Assembly: GCA_024760905.1 (NCBI GenBank)
Contig: CM045735.1
Location: 30,867,249-30,931,248, forward strand
Reading direction: 5' to 3'
From: Plotosus lineatus
Taxonomy: Eukaryota; Chordata; Actinopteri; Siluriformes; Plotosidae
DNA: 64,000 bases
The notes under the pieces were generated by a model. That model did no database searches, had not been told where the DNA came from, and saw only the letters and a list, made by a program, of their open reading frames with translations. Positions 47,985 to 58,479 of this stretch are shown piece by piece (position 1 is the first letter of the stretch; the number at the start of each line of letters is the position of its first letter). The position numbers and the translations under genes are program-made.

Positions 47985-48256
47985 GAGATGCTAGAGTTAT
48001 AGAAAACCCGAACCTCTGTTGACCATGCTAAAAGAGGTGATTGACCTGATGCTCTCTGTGGGGAGTGTTGAACGATCAAAGAGTGAGTGATACAACCCAG
48101 TTGTCCTAGTTCCTGACTTCAGGTGTCTAAATGAAATTTCACAATCTGATTCAAATCCCACACCCCAGATTGATGATCTGAATGAGCACCTGTGAAAGAA
48201 AAAGTATCTAACCGCTTTAGATCTCTGCAAAGGCTACTGGCAGGTACTGCACACTC
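47985..48256 (+). pseudogene. Gypsy-type reverse transcriptase N-terminal part, degraded
   Basis: YNPVVLVP near 48090, DFRCLNEIS near 48117, DSNPTPQIDDLNEHL near 48150 and KYLTALDLCKGYWQV near 48203-48245 are the first RT blocks, including the motif-A Asp in TALDLCKGYWQ. The downstream YxDD block is not present. The next residues (CSREL then T) resume after the nested LINE at 49481. Confidence 0.85.
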
Positions 48257-48268
48257 ATTGCTCCAGGG

Positions 48269-49480
48269 CGAATGATAAATGGGCGAATGATTGGTTAAAT
48301 TTCATATAACCCTAAACTGAAGCTATAATGTTCACAACGAAACACAGCCAAAACATTGAATTAAAATTTGATTTTCATAAACATTTGGGTTTAACCTTCT
48401 CGTCTGATGGAAGTTGGCACCATCACATTGAAAATATTGTAAAAAAGACTTCAAAAATGATTAGATCATTTCGAAAATTAAAGTTTCTGCTTATCAGAGC
48501 TACTTTGTCAAAAATATATACAGTATTTATAAGACCACATTTAGAGTATGCATGTGAGGTTTGGGATGGGTGTTCTATTGAACAAGTCAATAAATTAGAA
48601 AAATTACAACTTGAAACAGCTCGTATTGTTACTGGTCTACCGAGATATGCTTCTTTAAATTCACTATATTTTGAAACTGGTTAGGACTTGCATTCAGATA
48701 GAAGAAGAATTCGTAAATTATAATTATTTTATAAGATTCATACTGGCATTGCGCCACGTTTTTTTTATGATCTACTTCCTCCTGAAGTGGGATCCTGAAC
48801 CGACTATGAATTACGAAACCGCGATAATTACAGTCAACCCAGTACAAGACTAAAATATTCGTCCCTCTCATTTTACCCATCAACTGTTACAATGTGGAAT
48901 AGTATCCCTTTAGCTACTAGAAATTGTGATTCTGTTGTTTCATTCAAGTCTGATATTCATGTAAAGAAAGCATGTGCACCCGTGTATTTTTCTTACGGAA
49001 AAAGCAAATTAAATATTTTACATACAAGATTAAGACACACATCCAGTTCCCTTAATTATGATTTATTTAGAATCCATGTAAAAAAAATGATGCACGCTGT
49101 CAGTGCAGTGACAACTGTGAAAATGCCTTTCACTATTTTCTTGAATGTCCTTTGTACATCACTCAAAGAACTCATATGCTAAAAACTTTAGAAAATATTG
49201 TTCAACTCAGAGTACAAGTTGATGTCAATCATATCTTGAATGGCAATGCAGGTCTCTCTCTATGTTAAAATCAGAATGTTTTTAAATCTATACAAAAATA
49301 TATCTCTAACACTAAACGTTTTCTTTAACTCTGCTTGTACATATCTCCACCCTTTGTCTCTTGCTGAACGTTGTTGTAATATAATTTCTGTAGCTCTCTA
49401 GGAGAGGGCTTCATTAAGTTGGATAGCTTGTGCCTTATCCTTTTCTTGACTGAATAAAATACAGTATGTTTCAATCAAAA
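48269..49480 (+). mobile_element. LINE 3' fragment (Nimb/I-like), 12-bp target duplication, inside the gypsy RT
   Basis: Identical ATTGCTCCAGGG repeats (48257-48268 and 49481-49492) flank it. The open part (48328-48684) reads HLGLTFSSDGSWHHHIENI and PHLEYACEVWDG, the post-RT region of non-LTR elements. Later frames give MWNSIPLATRNCDSV, RLRHTSSSLNYDLFRIHVK and a CCHC-like finger (CQCSDNCENAFHYFLECPLY). The 3' UTR ends TGAATAAAATACAGTATG. It is 5'-truncated and frameshifted. The clade is from memory of this protein style and is uncertain. Confidence 0.8.
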
Positions 49481-49575
49481 ATTGCTCCAGGGAGCTAACA
49501 GCAAGACACCTAGAAGCTACGGAGCGGACACCAGAGGAGTTGTTCAAATTCAGGGTTCTTCGGACTACACTGTGT

Positions 49576-50472
49576 TAAATAGGATTTTATGTACCACAGA
49601 ATGTTGCCTCAGTGTCTCATTTAAGGACGGCTGTCAGTTCAGTTGGTGTTTCGCTTTTGTTAGTTTTATTTTCAGTAAAGTTATTTTGTTGTTTTTTAAC
49701 GGTCCTATAATTTTGATTTTATTACGTTTTTCATCATTTTCTTTGGTACAAGTTGTTTTTGTGAAAAAAAGAAAACTTGTTTTTTTAAACCTGTATTTTA
49801 GTTCTTGAGTGCTTGGTCCATGACAGCATCATTCTGAATTGTACTGCTGATTTTATACACTTCTACTTGCCCAAGCATTTATGATCTGCAAGCAACCAAG
49901 TGATGTTGCCTTGCTTGTGGTTATTTTGTCTAAAACAAACCCCAACTCACACAGTACCAATCAATACTATTCGGGAATGAGAATTTCAACTGAGTCTATC
50001 AATCAGCTTAAAACTGCTTAACTACTTTGATCTTCTATTGCATCCATTGACATAATGGTTCAGTCAACCATGCTGACATACAGTGTTTAGGAGTCCAGAA
50101 ATGAAATACCAGCTCGGATCAAAAAGGTAATGATGTCGTCTGAGTTAATACAGCATCTGGACGGAACCAATTTCCCATGCCATCCTCATCAGCGGTAACC
50201 ATTTTAAATAAAATTAACTTGACGAGGATTAAATGATGAGATCTGAGAGCAAGTGAACTATATCTGTACTATGTATAACAGAAATGTAGGATTTACAGAA
50301 GACAGTTTTAACAGAGTCGGGGTTAGAAACTACTGTCCTTACCATTACAAAACTCAGTGTTAAGGTGAGAGAAACATAGAAATACTGTAATACTAGATAA
50401 ACATAAACCTTAATATAAAATATCAATGCATGATTAACCTTCTGTTATGAAATATAAAAAGTCCAGACATGT
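49576..50472. other. Intergenic, nothing recognised
   Basis: The first 250 bp may still be decayed gypsy 3' sequence, but I find no LTR. No other signature is seen. Confidence 0.45.
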
Positions 50473-50752
50473 GTTCAGTTCATTTTCTGTAACCGCTTAA
50501 TCCTAATTAGCAGGGGTCGGCAACCTTTACCATTCAAAGAGCCATTTAGACCCATTTTTTACATTAAAGAAAACACTGGGAGCCACAAATCCTTTTTTGA
50601 CATTTAAAATCAAATAACGCTGCATATAATTTTTTTCCCTTTTTCTTTCATGTTAATATAAAACAACAATGTGTTGCATTGATTTAAACGACTGCAGAGA
50701 CAATTAAATTGCAATTCTGCTTGCAACAAAAACATTTAGATTTTAAAAAATC

Positions 50753-50815
50753 TCCAGCCTCCCATGACCCTAATTAGGATTAAGCAGTTCAGAAAATGAA
50801 TGAATGAATGAATGT
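50753..50815 (+). mobile_element. SINE tail fragment nested in the hAT element
   Basis: CAGCCTCCCATGACCC, then CTAATTAGGATTAAGCAG and four GAAT units: the extreme 3' end of SINE-A/B1. Confidence 0.88.
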
Positions 50816-51310
50816 GTCAGAGTCCTTCTTGTATTTTTATAAAGAATATCTATCCCACAAAGCATGGGACGGGACCAGCCAGATGTGTTAATGGGTTGGG
50901 TATCTACCTCACCATCACGCCCTTCGTGGGATCTTCCGTTTCTTTATTTGTTATATTAATGTTGTTTTGTCATAGTTTTAATTTACAAAAATGACAACAA
51001 CACAGAAAAGTATATGAAAAGTTATTTTAAGGAGGAGTCTGCTCAACATTCTTTTAAATTATATTAATGCTTCGTGCTGCACTGACCGACCCATTCTCAA
51101 AGTGGAGACTGAACCACACCCAGTCTTTTATTTTGTCACTGGGAGGACAGTTATTTAACTCGGAGATTGCTGTGTATAAACAAATTTCATACATAGTCTC
51201 TTACTTCTACTGTGATTTCTGTTACTGGATTACAAACCCCCGTGGCAGAAAAAACACTCTCTCCACGCTGCTGTTTGTCATGAGCTCTTTCAGGGCTCTT
51301 TTATATTTCT

Positions 51311-51380
51311 TTGGTGTGGGCGGGGTTATTTTGTGTGTGTTCTTGTGGACACACACACAAAATCACCCGGCCCACACCAA
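51311..51380. repeat. Hairpin 1 inside the hAT element
   Basis: The arm TTGGTGTGGGCGGGGTTATT and on (51311-51340) pairs with 51350-51380, with a loop of about 9 nt. The stem includes GTGTGTGT/ACACACAC. Confidence 0.8.
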
Positions 51381-51485
51381 ATAAATATCCGCCCACACTG
51401 ACTCTTAATTTTCATCAATGTGATTTTCCACCCTAAAAGAGGATTGGAAGGGAACGCACATCATTCAGGTGAAAAAAAAAAAAAA

Positions 51486-51622
51486 CCTAGATTGGACTTT
51501 AGTGTTTCAATTCTGAAGTGGAGCCGTCTTGGGGAGATCACATTACTGTTTAAGACTTAAAGCAAGGTGATCTCACAAAGATGGCTCCACTTCAGAATTG
51601 AAACAGTAATGTCCAATCTAGA
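51486..51622. repeat. Hairpin 2 inside the hAT element, about 55-bp arms
   Basis: Arms 51486-51541 and 51567-51622 share CAATTCTGAAGTGGAGCC and CTAGATTGGAC with a few mismatches. Poly-A and poly-T lie outside the arms. It looks like a fold-back MITE nested in the hAT. Confidence 0.85.
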
Positions 51623-52261
51623 TTTTTTTTTTTCTTTTGATGATCAGTGATTGGTGGAGTAAATGTGAGTGTGCCGTGTGAGTAAATAAGCAGCTTGTGG
51701 TGCAGCCGTCGGCCACCGTAAACTACAACATTATTTTGAAAAGCCATGGAGCCGCACCAGAAAGGTGAAAGAGCCGCATGCGGCTCTGGAGCCGCGGGTT
51801 GCCGACCCCTGCTAATTAGGGTCGCGGGGAGGCTGGCGCCCATCCCAGCCAACTTCAGACGAGGGCAGAGTACACTCTGGACAGCTCGCCAGGCCATCGC
51901 AGGGCGGAAACACGCCGACGGCTTTGCAGCCTACTCTTGTCGAAAGTCAGCAATGGTTCTTTTACATGCTTCACACCATAGACAGTGAGAGACATGGCCG
52001 GCCTTTGATAACTCAGTTAGCTGCACTGGGGAGGACAGCAACAACCTTGTGGAGAGTGGGAATCGAACCCCCAACCTTTGGATCAGCGATCCAGCACCCT
52101 ATACCACTAGACCACCACTGCCCCCAGACATATGTGCTACATGCAAAACAGGATTTATGAGTTTATTAATTGAAAATCATGCCTCAGGAGCCCAGTTAAG
52201 TAAATTCAAACTCATACTGAAATTACACTGGACATAAAAACTCTAAATGGTTGTACTATCT

Positions 52262-52390
52262 ATTTATTCATCCATTCATTTTCTATGCTAATTAATTTTA
52301 AATATGGTTGTGGGGGGGGGGGGTGTCCATCTCGGTTATCTCTGAGTGAAGGTGGGTTACACCCTAGACAGCTTGCCAGTCCATCACAAT
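52262..52390 (-). mobile_element. Old SINE tail fragment
   Basis: ATTCATCCATTCATTTTCTA, then a G-run, GTGTCCATCTCGG and GGGTTACACCCTAGACAGC: the distal SINE-A/B1 segment on the minus strand, strongly diverged. Confidence 0.7.
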
Positions 52391-52826
52391 TATCTATTAC
52401 AGTTTTTTAAAGAAAGAAAATAAACATATTTTTAACAATTAACAATGTGATGGACAGTTTTTAACCCAATTCCAGTAATTTCAATATTTACATTAAGCCT
52501 TAAACATGAGTGGAAAATAAATTGTAAAAAATTACAATTATTTAATTAAGATCCAATTAAAACATACTCATTATAATTATTGAAATATTTAGTATATTTT
52601 GGATTTCATGAGTTGTATTTCCCAGTATACATTGTCCTTTTAAGGGTTATGTTGCGCTCACATTACAGTATATCAATCATGCTCCAGATTTGCCCCGATC
52701 ATATTCCGATGTTACATCATATGAAATCAGAGAATAACAGTACACATCAGAAAACATTATAGAATTTCAGGGAAAACTTCTGGGAAGTGTGAAATATTCT
52801 TGTAGTGTTGAAAATTTTTGTAGGTT
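52391..52826. other. AT-rich intergenic stretch
   Basis: No feature recognised. It ends in the left target duplication of the Rex3-like LINE. Confidence 0.5.
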
Positions 52827-52836
52827 GTTTGGTGTT

Positions 52837-55759
52837 TACCGGGTCACCGGGGTTCCCTCCAGGAGCCAGGCCCGGGGGAGGAGCTCGAAGGCGAGCGCCT
52901 GGTGGTCGGGCTTCTGCCATGGAGCCTGGCCGGGCTTAGCCCGAAAAGGAGACATGGGTCCGCCCTCCCATGGACCCACCACCCGTGGGAGGAGTTTTAG
53001 GGGTCGGGTGCAGTGTGAGTTGGGTGGCAGCCGAAGGCATGGGTTCTGTCGGACCGATCCTCGGCTACTTACTCTGACCCTCAGGACATGGAATGTCACC
53101 TCTATGGCGGGGAAGGAGCCTGATCTGGTGCGCGAGGTGGAGAGATACCGACTAGATATAATCGGGCTCACCTCAACGCATAGCTTGGTCTCTGGAACCA
53201 TCCATCTCGAGAGAGGATGGACCTTATTCTATTCTGGAGTTGCTCATGGGGAGAGGCGGCAAGCCAGTGTGGGTATCCTTATTGCCCCCGGTCTCGGTGC
53301 CCAAATGTTGGGGTTCTCCCCAGTTGACGAAAGGGTAGCTTCCCTCCGTCTTCGGGTGGGGGGGACGGGTCCTGACTGTTATTTGTGCTTATGCACCAAA
53401 TGACAGTTCAGAGTACCCACCCTTTGTGGAGTCTTTGGGGGGGGTGTTGGAGAACACTCCCTCGGGAGACTCACTCGTTGTCTTGGGAGACTTCAATACC
53501 CATGTGGCAACAATAGTGTGACCTGGAAGGGTGTGATCGGTAGGTACGGCCTCTCCAGTCTGAACCCGAATGGTGTTTCGTTGTTAGACTACTGTGCTTG
53601 TAACAGTTTGTCTATCACGAACACCATGTTCTAACATAAGTGTTCCCATAAGTGCACTTGGCACCAAGACACCCTAGGTCGCAGTTCGATGATTGACTTT
53701 GTAGTCGTGTCATCGGACTTGCGACCATATGTTCTGGACACTCGGGTGAAGAGAGGAGCGGAGCTGTCTACCGATCACTACCTGGTGGTGATTTGGCTTC
53801 GGTGGTGGGGGAGTCTGCGGTGAAGGGGGCCGTCCAGCTGAAGAAGGAGGCCTATCGGGTTTTATTAGCCTGTGGGACTCCCGAGGCAGCAAACAGATAT
53901 CGGCAGGCCAAACGTGCCGCAGCCAAGGCTGTCGCAGATGCAAAATCACGGGCGTGGGAGGAGTTCGGTGAGGGCCTGGAGAGTGATTATCGGTTGGCCT
54001 CAAAAAGGTTCTAGACCACCATTCGACGCCTTAGGAGGGGGAAGCAGTTCTCCACAAACACTGTTTACAGTGGAGATGGGGAGCTGCTTACCTCGACTGG
54101 GGATGTCGTCGAGAGGTGGAGGAAATTCTTTGAGGACCTCCTCAATCCCACCAACACGCCCTCCGTGGAAGAGGAAGACCCTGGGGGTTTTGGTGGGGGT
54201 CTGCCCATCACTGGAGTGGAGGTCACTGAGGTTGTCAAAAAGCTCCTCGGTGGTCGGGCTCCGGGGTTGGACGAGATCCGCCCGGAATATCTCAGGGTTC
54301 TGGATGCTGTAGGACTGTTTTGGGTTGACACGTCTCTGCAACATCGCGTGGTCATCGGGGGCTGTACCTCTGGATTGGCAAACTGGGGTGGTGGTCCCGA
54401 TTTTTAAGAAGGGGGACCGGAGGGTGTGTTCCAATTATCGGGGAATTACACTCCTCAGCCTACCTGAGAAAGTCTATGCAGAGGTACTAGAGAGGAGGAT
54501 CCGACCGATAGTCGAACCTCGGATTCAGGAGGAACAGTGTGGTTTTCGTCCTGGCCATAGCACTCTTGACCAACTCTATATGCTCCACAGGATTCTGGAG
54601 GGGGCATGGGAGTTTGCCCAATCCATCCACATGTGCTTTGTGGATTTGGAGAAGGCTTTCGACCGTGTCCCTCGAACGATCTTGTGGGGCGTGCTCCGAG
54701 AGTACGGCGTTCCAGATTTGTTGCTACGAGCCATTCGGTCGCTGTATCATCGGAGCCAGAGTTTGGTCCGTATTGGTAACAGCAGGTCGAATTAGTTTCC
54801 GGTGGGAGTTGGAGTCCGCCAAGGCTGTTCTTTGTCACCAATTCTGTTCATAATTTTTATGGACAGAATTTCTAGGCGCAGTCGAGGCGTTGAGGGGTTC
54901 TGCTTTGGTGTCCATCGGATCTCATCTCTGCTTTTTGCGGATGATGTTGTCCTTTTGGCTTCATCAAGTCGGGACCTCCAGCTCTCATTGGAGCGATTCG
55001 CAGCCGAGTGCGAAGCAACCGGGATGAGGATCAGTACCTCCAAGTCTGTGGCCATGGTTCTCAGTCGGACAAGGGTGGAATGCACCCTCCGGGTCGGGAA
55101 TGAGGTCCTGCCCCAAGTGGAGGACTTTAAGTATCTTGGGGTCTTGTTCACGAGTGAGGGAAGGATGGAGCGAGAGATCGACAGACGGATCGCTGCAGCC
55201 TCTGCTGTTAAGCGGTGCCTGTACCGGTCCGTCGTGGTGAAGAAGGAGCTGAGCCGCAAGGCGAAGCTCTCAATTTATCAGTCGATCTACGTTCCAACCC
55301 TCACCTATGGTCACGAGCTTTGAGTAATGACCGAAAGAACAAGATCACGGATACAAGCGGCTGAAATGAGCTTCCTTTCGCCGGGTGGCGGGGTTCTCCC
55401 TTAGAGATAAGGTGAGAAGCTCTACCATCCGTGAAGAGCTCGGAGTAGATCTGCTGCTCCTCCGCATTGAGAGGGGCCAGTTGAGGTGGCTCAGGCATCT
55501 GGTCAGAATGCCTCCCGGACGCCTCCATGGTGTGGTGTTTCGGGCATGTCCAACCGGGAAGAGACCCCGGGGTCGACCTAGAACACACTGGAGGGACTAT
55601 GTCTCTTGGCTTGTCTGGGACCGCCTCGGTGTTCCCCCGGGAGAGTTGGAGGAGGTGGTTGGGGAGAGGGACGTCTGGACCTCTTTGCTTAGGTTGCTGC
55701 CCCCGCGACCTGACCCCGGACTTTGCGGAAGACGATGATGATGATGATGATGATGATGA
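52837..55759 (+). mobile_element. Rex3-like LINE (RTE clade), near full length
   Basis: Direct repeats GTTTGGTGTT (52827-52836 and 55761-55770) flank 2923 bp that end in (GAT)n. A very short 3' UTR of GAT/GATG-type repeats is a known Rex3 trait. The DNA is much more GC-rich than its surroundings. Endonuclease and RT blocks are present in order on the plus strand. Unlike the minus-strand RTE family it shares no tail with the SINEs here. Confidence 0.88.
53071..55735 (+). pseudogene. Rex3-like endonuclease/reverse transcriptase, frameshifted
   Basis: The endonuclease starts near 53080 (LRTWNVTSMAGKEPDLV), with IIGLTSTHS at the position where Q/E-T-R/H is usual, then in other frames [17 protein letters not shown] and [11 protein letters not shown] (about 53480). 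RT: SNYRGITLLSLPEKVYAEV (about 54430), CGFRPGHSTLDQL, FVDLEKAFDRVPR (motif A, about 54640), VGVRQGCSLSPILFIIF (motif B, about 54810), LLFADDVVLLASSSR (motif C, about 54930), FKYLGVLFTSEGR and RRIAAASAVKRCL. The C-terminus has LRWLRHLVRMPPGRLHGVV and GKRPRGRPRTHWRDYV (about 55480-55600). Frameshifts and stops near 53400, 53635, 54010, 54300, 54795 and 55323 abolish function. Confidence 0.9.
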
Positions 55760-55760
55760 T
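55737..55760. repeat. (GAT)n tail of the Rex3-like LINE
   Basis: Eight GAT units mark the 3' terminus. Confidence 0.95.
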
Positions 55761-55770
55761 GTTTGGTGTT

Positions 55771-56548
55771 CAAAGTACATCAGGGAAATCATCAATAGTG
55801 AGCAGTGAAACACTGGTATTTTTTTTTTTAAATGGGAGCAACATCAGAAGTCATTCTGATCATATAGTATTCCTGGTATTTTGCACTTTTTTACATAAAG
55901 TATTGAAGACACATCAGATCGACACTGGTAAAAATCAGAATAACATTGCTCTAGATCATATTAACATCATCTAAAAATTTGGAATAACATTGGTAACACA
56001 TAGAGAACTCTGGTACATATTGGAACAAAATCAGCGTGAAGCATTAAAATAACATCAGAATATAATCAGCCCAAATCAGGATTATGACCAGTATCACAAG
56101 AGCGCACCTTTAGTTGTTTTATTTGTTTGTTCCAAGCCAGTGATTTGACCCCATCTTTCCCACGACAAGCTTCTGATAAGCTACTCACTGCATCAGTGCA
56201 AGGTTAAATAACATGTTGTCAGCTATTCATATATTAATCATTGCAGTAATTATTCAGTTATAAAGGTTCTTGCCATTTGACTTATTTAACGAGGCTCATT
56301 TTTTCGGTGGATTTTTTTGTTAGGGCACAGTGTATATATATATAAACACACATTAGGGATGTAACTAAATACAAATGTCTTGTGGTTGGAGAGGTAATGA
56401 GTTAATCAATTCAAATAGGAGGTACAGCATTTATTTTTTTTTATAATAGCAACTATAAAAAATAAAACAAAAATATTTAATCCTAACCTAAAAGACAGAG
56501 TGAGCAATTAAGGACCAAAATCATTAACAGTATATGATTAAGAATGAT
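55771..56548. other. AT-rich intergenic stretch
   Basis: Several ACATCAGA-type motifs recur loosely between 55780 and 56090 (CATCAGAAG, CACATCAGATC, CATCAGAATA), perhaps a decayed tandem repeat. No gene. Confidence 0.45.
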
Positions 56549-56839
56549 TCACTATCAAGGTGGAGCCTTCTTAGCCAACACTGGGCAAAGATGGATGGGA
56601 TACACCTTGAACAGCTCACCAGGCAAATGCAGGCCAAACACACCACCATTCATACCTTGGAGCAAATTGGAAGAGCCAATTATCCTAGTGTGCATGTGTT
56701 TGGACTGTCGGAGGAAACCAGAGTACCTGTAAGAAACCATAGCATGGGGAAAACATGACCACAGAAATGCCCTTGCAGAGACCAGGACCTTCTTGCTTTC
56801 AGGAGGATGTGTTAAAAACTATGACATTCTGCCATCCTA
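56549..56839 (-). mobile_element. SINE-A copy, diverged
   Basis: Minus strand: head at 56790-56838, core CAAACACATGCACACTAGG at about 56690-56710, distal TGTTCAAGGTGTATCCC. The tail beyond 56549 is lost. Confidence 0.82.
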
Positions 56840-57304
56840 CTATGTTTTGGTCCTAACAAAAGAAGTCTTAATTTTATAGCTCAAATAGACCATGTGTTGT
56901 GTAGAGGTCAGCATATCCCTGCAGGTCTTTCTAAAAATACTCTTTTAATTAAACGTAAAAAAACAAAAACAAAAAAAAAACAGTCTTAACGTCTGTTTCA
57001 TTGTGTATGTCTTTAGAGTCATATTCTGTATGCTCAATGTAGTTATTAAAGAAAAATCACAGGGGCATTATTATGAAGTGCTAGGCATGGACCCACATTC
57101 TGATTCAGAACAGCACCGCATCCTGGCTTTGTACTGTATACTGATGATCTGTCAGTGACTCTACTCAAAGACAAAATCTAAAGCAAATCCACTAAAAATA
57201 ATCATTTTTCTGAGATATATATCTACATGCATAGTATACAACAGATCATTAATGTGGGAAAGAGCTTTTTAGGTTCAAAATTACTTATTTGTTGTTTTAT
57301 GCTA
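56840..57304. other. Intergenic, nothing recognised
   Basis: An A-rich run lies at 56959-56981. No gene signature. Confidence 0.5.
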
Positions 57305-57398
57305 AGCAACCGGTGGTATCGTGGTTAGCATGAGCACTTCACAGCAAGATGGACTTTGAATTCAAGTCCTGAGCTCGGCAAGGGCATTTCTGAGATAG
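57305..57398 (+). mobile_element. SINE-A head fragment
   Basis: CCGGTGGTATCGTGGTTAGC to CTGAGCTCGGCAAGGGCATT: the tRNA-like head and first body bases, then truncated. Confidence 0.8.
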
Positions 57399-57439
57399 TA
57401 GTGCTGTCTTGAAAGTTTACATCTGATGAGATTTAAGTT

Positions 57440-57935
57440 CGATAACAAGCAGTGCTACAAAGCTCCATGGGTGGAATGGTCCAGGGTGGGGGGGAAAAAA
57501 AAGACCAGTAGATAATTATATCAGAGTGGGTTGGTCATGTGACAAAGAGACGGAGGAATACAGAATCTGGCTGATGCTTATGACCAATCAATCCATTAAA
57601 TTGACATTCTTTAATTATGAACCTATGAACCAGCCTCATGGTTCAGGATCAGTAACTCTGCTCTCAAAGAGTTCTATTCGCATTTTTAACTGTAGGAATA
57701 TGATCCATCCATCACACTTTAATTTACGGATATTGACTTGGCATGTGCTGAAGCTAAGGCTCGCTATGCTGGCTCACTACTGTAAATGCGAGGATAACTT
57801 TGTGTATACGTGGCATTGACCTACTTTTTTTGAAGGTCAGAGGCAAAGCTAAAGATTAGGCTTCCAGTCAACTACATACACTAAAGCTAGGACTTTCAAA
57901 CTTGCTATGTTTGTACTATATTGGTCTTATCAAAT
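57440..57935. repeat. Unclassified dispersed repeats Y and X, adjacent
   Basis: 57440-57620 corresponds to 26825-27105 (GGTTGGTCATGTGACAAAGAG, TATGACCAATCAATCC). 57703-57935 corresponds to 18592-18735 (CACACTTTAATTTACGG, then CTTTCAAACTTGCTATG). Their adjacency here suggests X and Y are parts of one longer element, at least 400 bp. Confidence 0.55.
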
Positions 57936-58031
57936 GGTCCTGGCAGCAAGAGCATCTGGACCCCTGTGTTTTTTTTGTTTGTTTGTGTGTTTGTTTTTAC
58001 AGGGTAGGGTGCCAGACCTTTTTCTGAACTT

Positions 58032-58137
58032 TCCACACTACCTGGTATTTCCAGGAAGTCTCCCATTCAAGTACTAATCAGGTCCGACCCTGCTTAGCAT
58101 CTGAGATCAAACAGAAACTGGCATTCACAGGGTGACT
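58032..58137 (-). pseudogene. 5S rRNA-derived pseudogene or SINE3-type head
   Basis: The minus strand carries GCTAAGCAGGGTCGGACCTG, ATTAGTACTTGAATGGGAGA and CCTGGAAATACCAGG, the internal control region and 3' domain of vertebrate 5S rRNA with about one change in seven. The 5' domain starts CACCCTG. About 30 nt downstream on the minus strand lies an A-rich (CAAA)-type tract (57970-58000). Mutations in the conserved region rule out a functional 5S gene. It is either a retroposed 5S pseudogene or the head of a SINE3-like element. Confidence 0.85.
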
Positions 58138-58395
58138 GAAGGGCATATGACAATTAGCAAAATTTAACAAACTTAAATATATAAGATATATAAGGTAAGT
58201 CCAGTAAATAAAGGTTAGGACAGAGTCTTTAAAAAGATAGGACATTTCAAATCTTCTGCTCTTTTGTCCCATTTACAATGAATGCAAATGTTTTCTGAAC
58301 TTTTGTGATTGTGATCGTCCATCAGGGTGTTCTTTCTCTCTACAGACTGTGTCCTTGATGACAACACTCTTAGTATGTCACATCCTGTTTGATGT

Positions 58396-58399
<4 letters not shown>

Positions 58400-58478
<79 letters not shown>
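58400..58478. repeat. Compound (GT)n(GA)n microsatellite
   Basis: GT to 58441, then GA, the same order as at 6498, 24970 and 33667. Confidence 0.97.

Positions 58479-58479
<1 letters not shown>

Larger units (their letters stand above)
46750..49575 (+). mobile_element. Ty3/gypsy relic with integrase upstream of RT (Gmr1-like order)
   Basis: The integrase region (46750-47790) is followed after a short linker by the N-terminal part of an RT (47985-48256), which continues after a nested LINE at 49481-49575. In ordinary Ty3/gypsy elements integrase lies after RT/RNase H. Gmr1-like elements of fishes and other deuterostomes are known for the copia-like order. No LTR, gag, protease or RNase H was recognised; both ends are lost. 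The frame is interrupted many times. Confidence 0.75.
50511..51811. mobile_element. hAT-type non-autonomous element, 1301 bp
   Basis: Perfect 15-bp terminal inverted repeats CAGGGGTCGGCAACC and a perfect 8-bp target duplication CTAATTAG (50503-50510 and 51812-51819). The subterminal right end is rich in GAGCCGC motifs. No transposase homology is seen; the 105-codon frame at 51067-51384 is unrecognised. It contains a nested SINE tail and two hairpins. Confidence 0.95.
50473..52123 (-). mobile_element. SINE-B1 copy split by a hAT MITE
   Basis: The tail side is 50473-50510 (CATTTTCTGTAACCGC then TTAATCCTAATTAG) and the remainder 51820-52123, ending in the head (GGTGGTCTAGTGGTATAGGG on the minus strand, A box intact). 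Flanks CCAGACATGTG and CCAGACATATGTG suggest a target duplication with a 2-bp indel. Confidence 0.94.

Noticed and set aside
51067..51384. 105-codon frame inside the hAT element as a transposase
   Set aside because: No BED finger, DDE or dimerisation motif; the second half runs into a hairpin of GTGTGT/ACACAC.
58032..58137. Functional 5S rRNA gene
   Set aside because: Changes fall in the internal control region and the 5' domain is disrupted; there is no tandem array.
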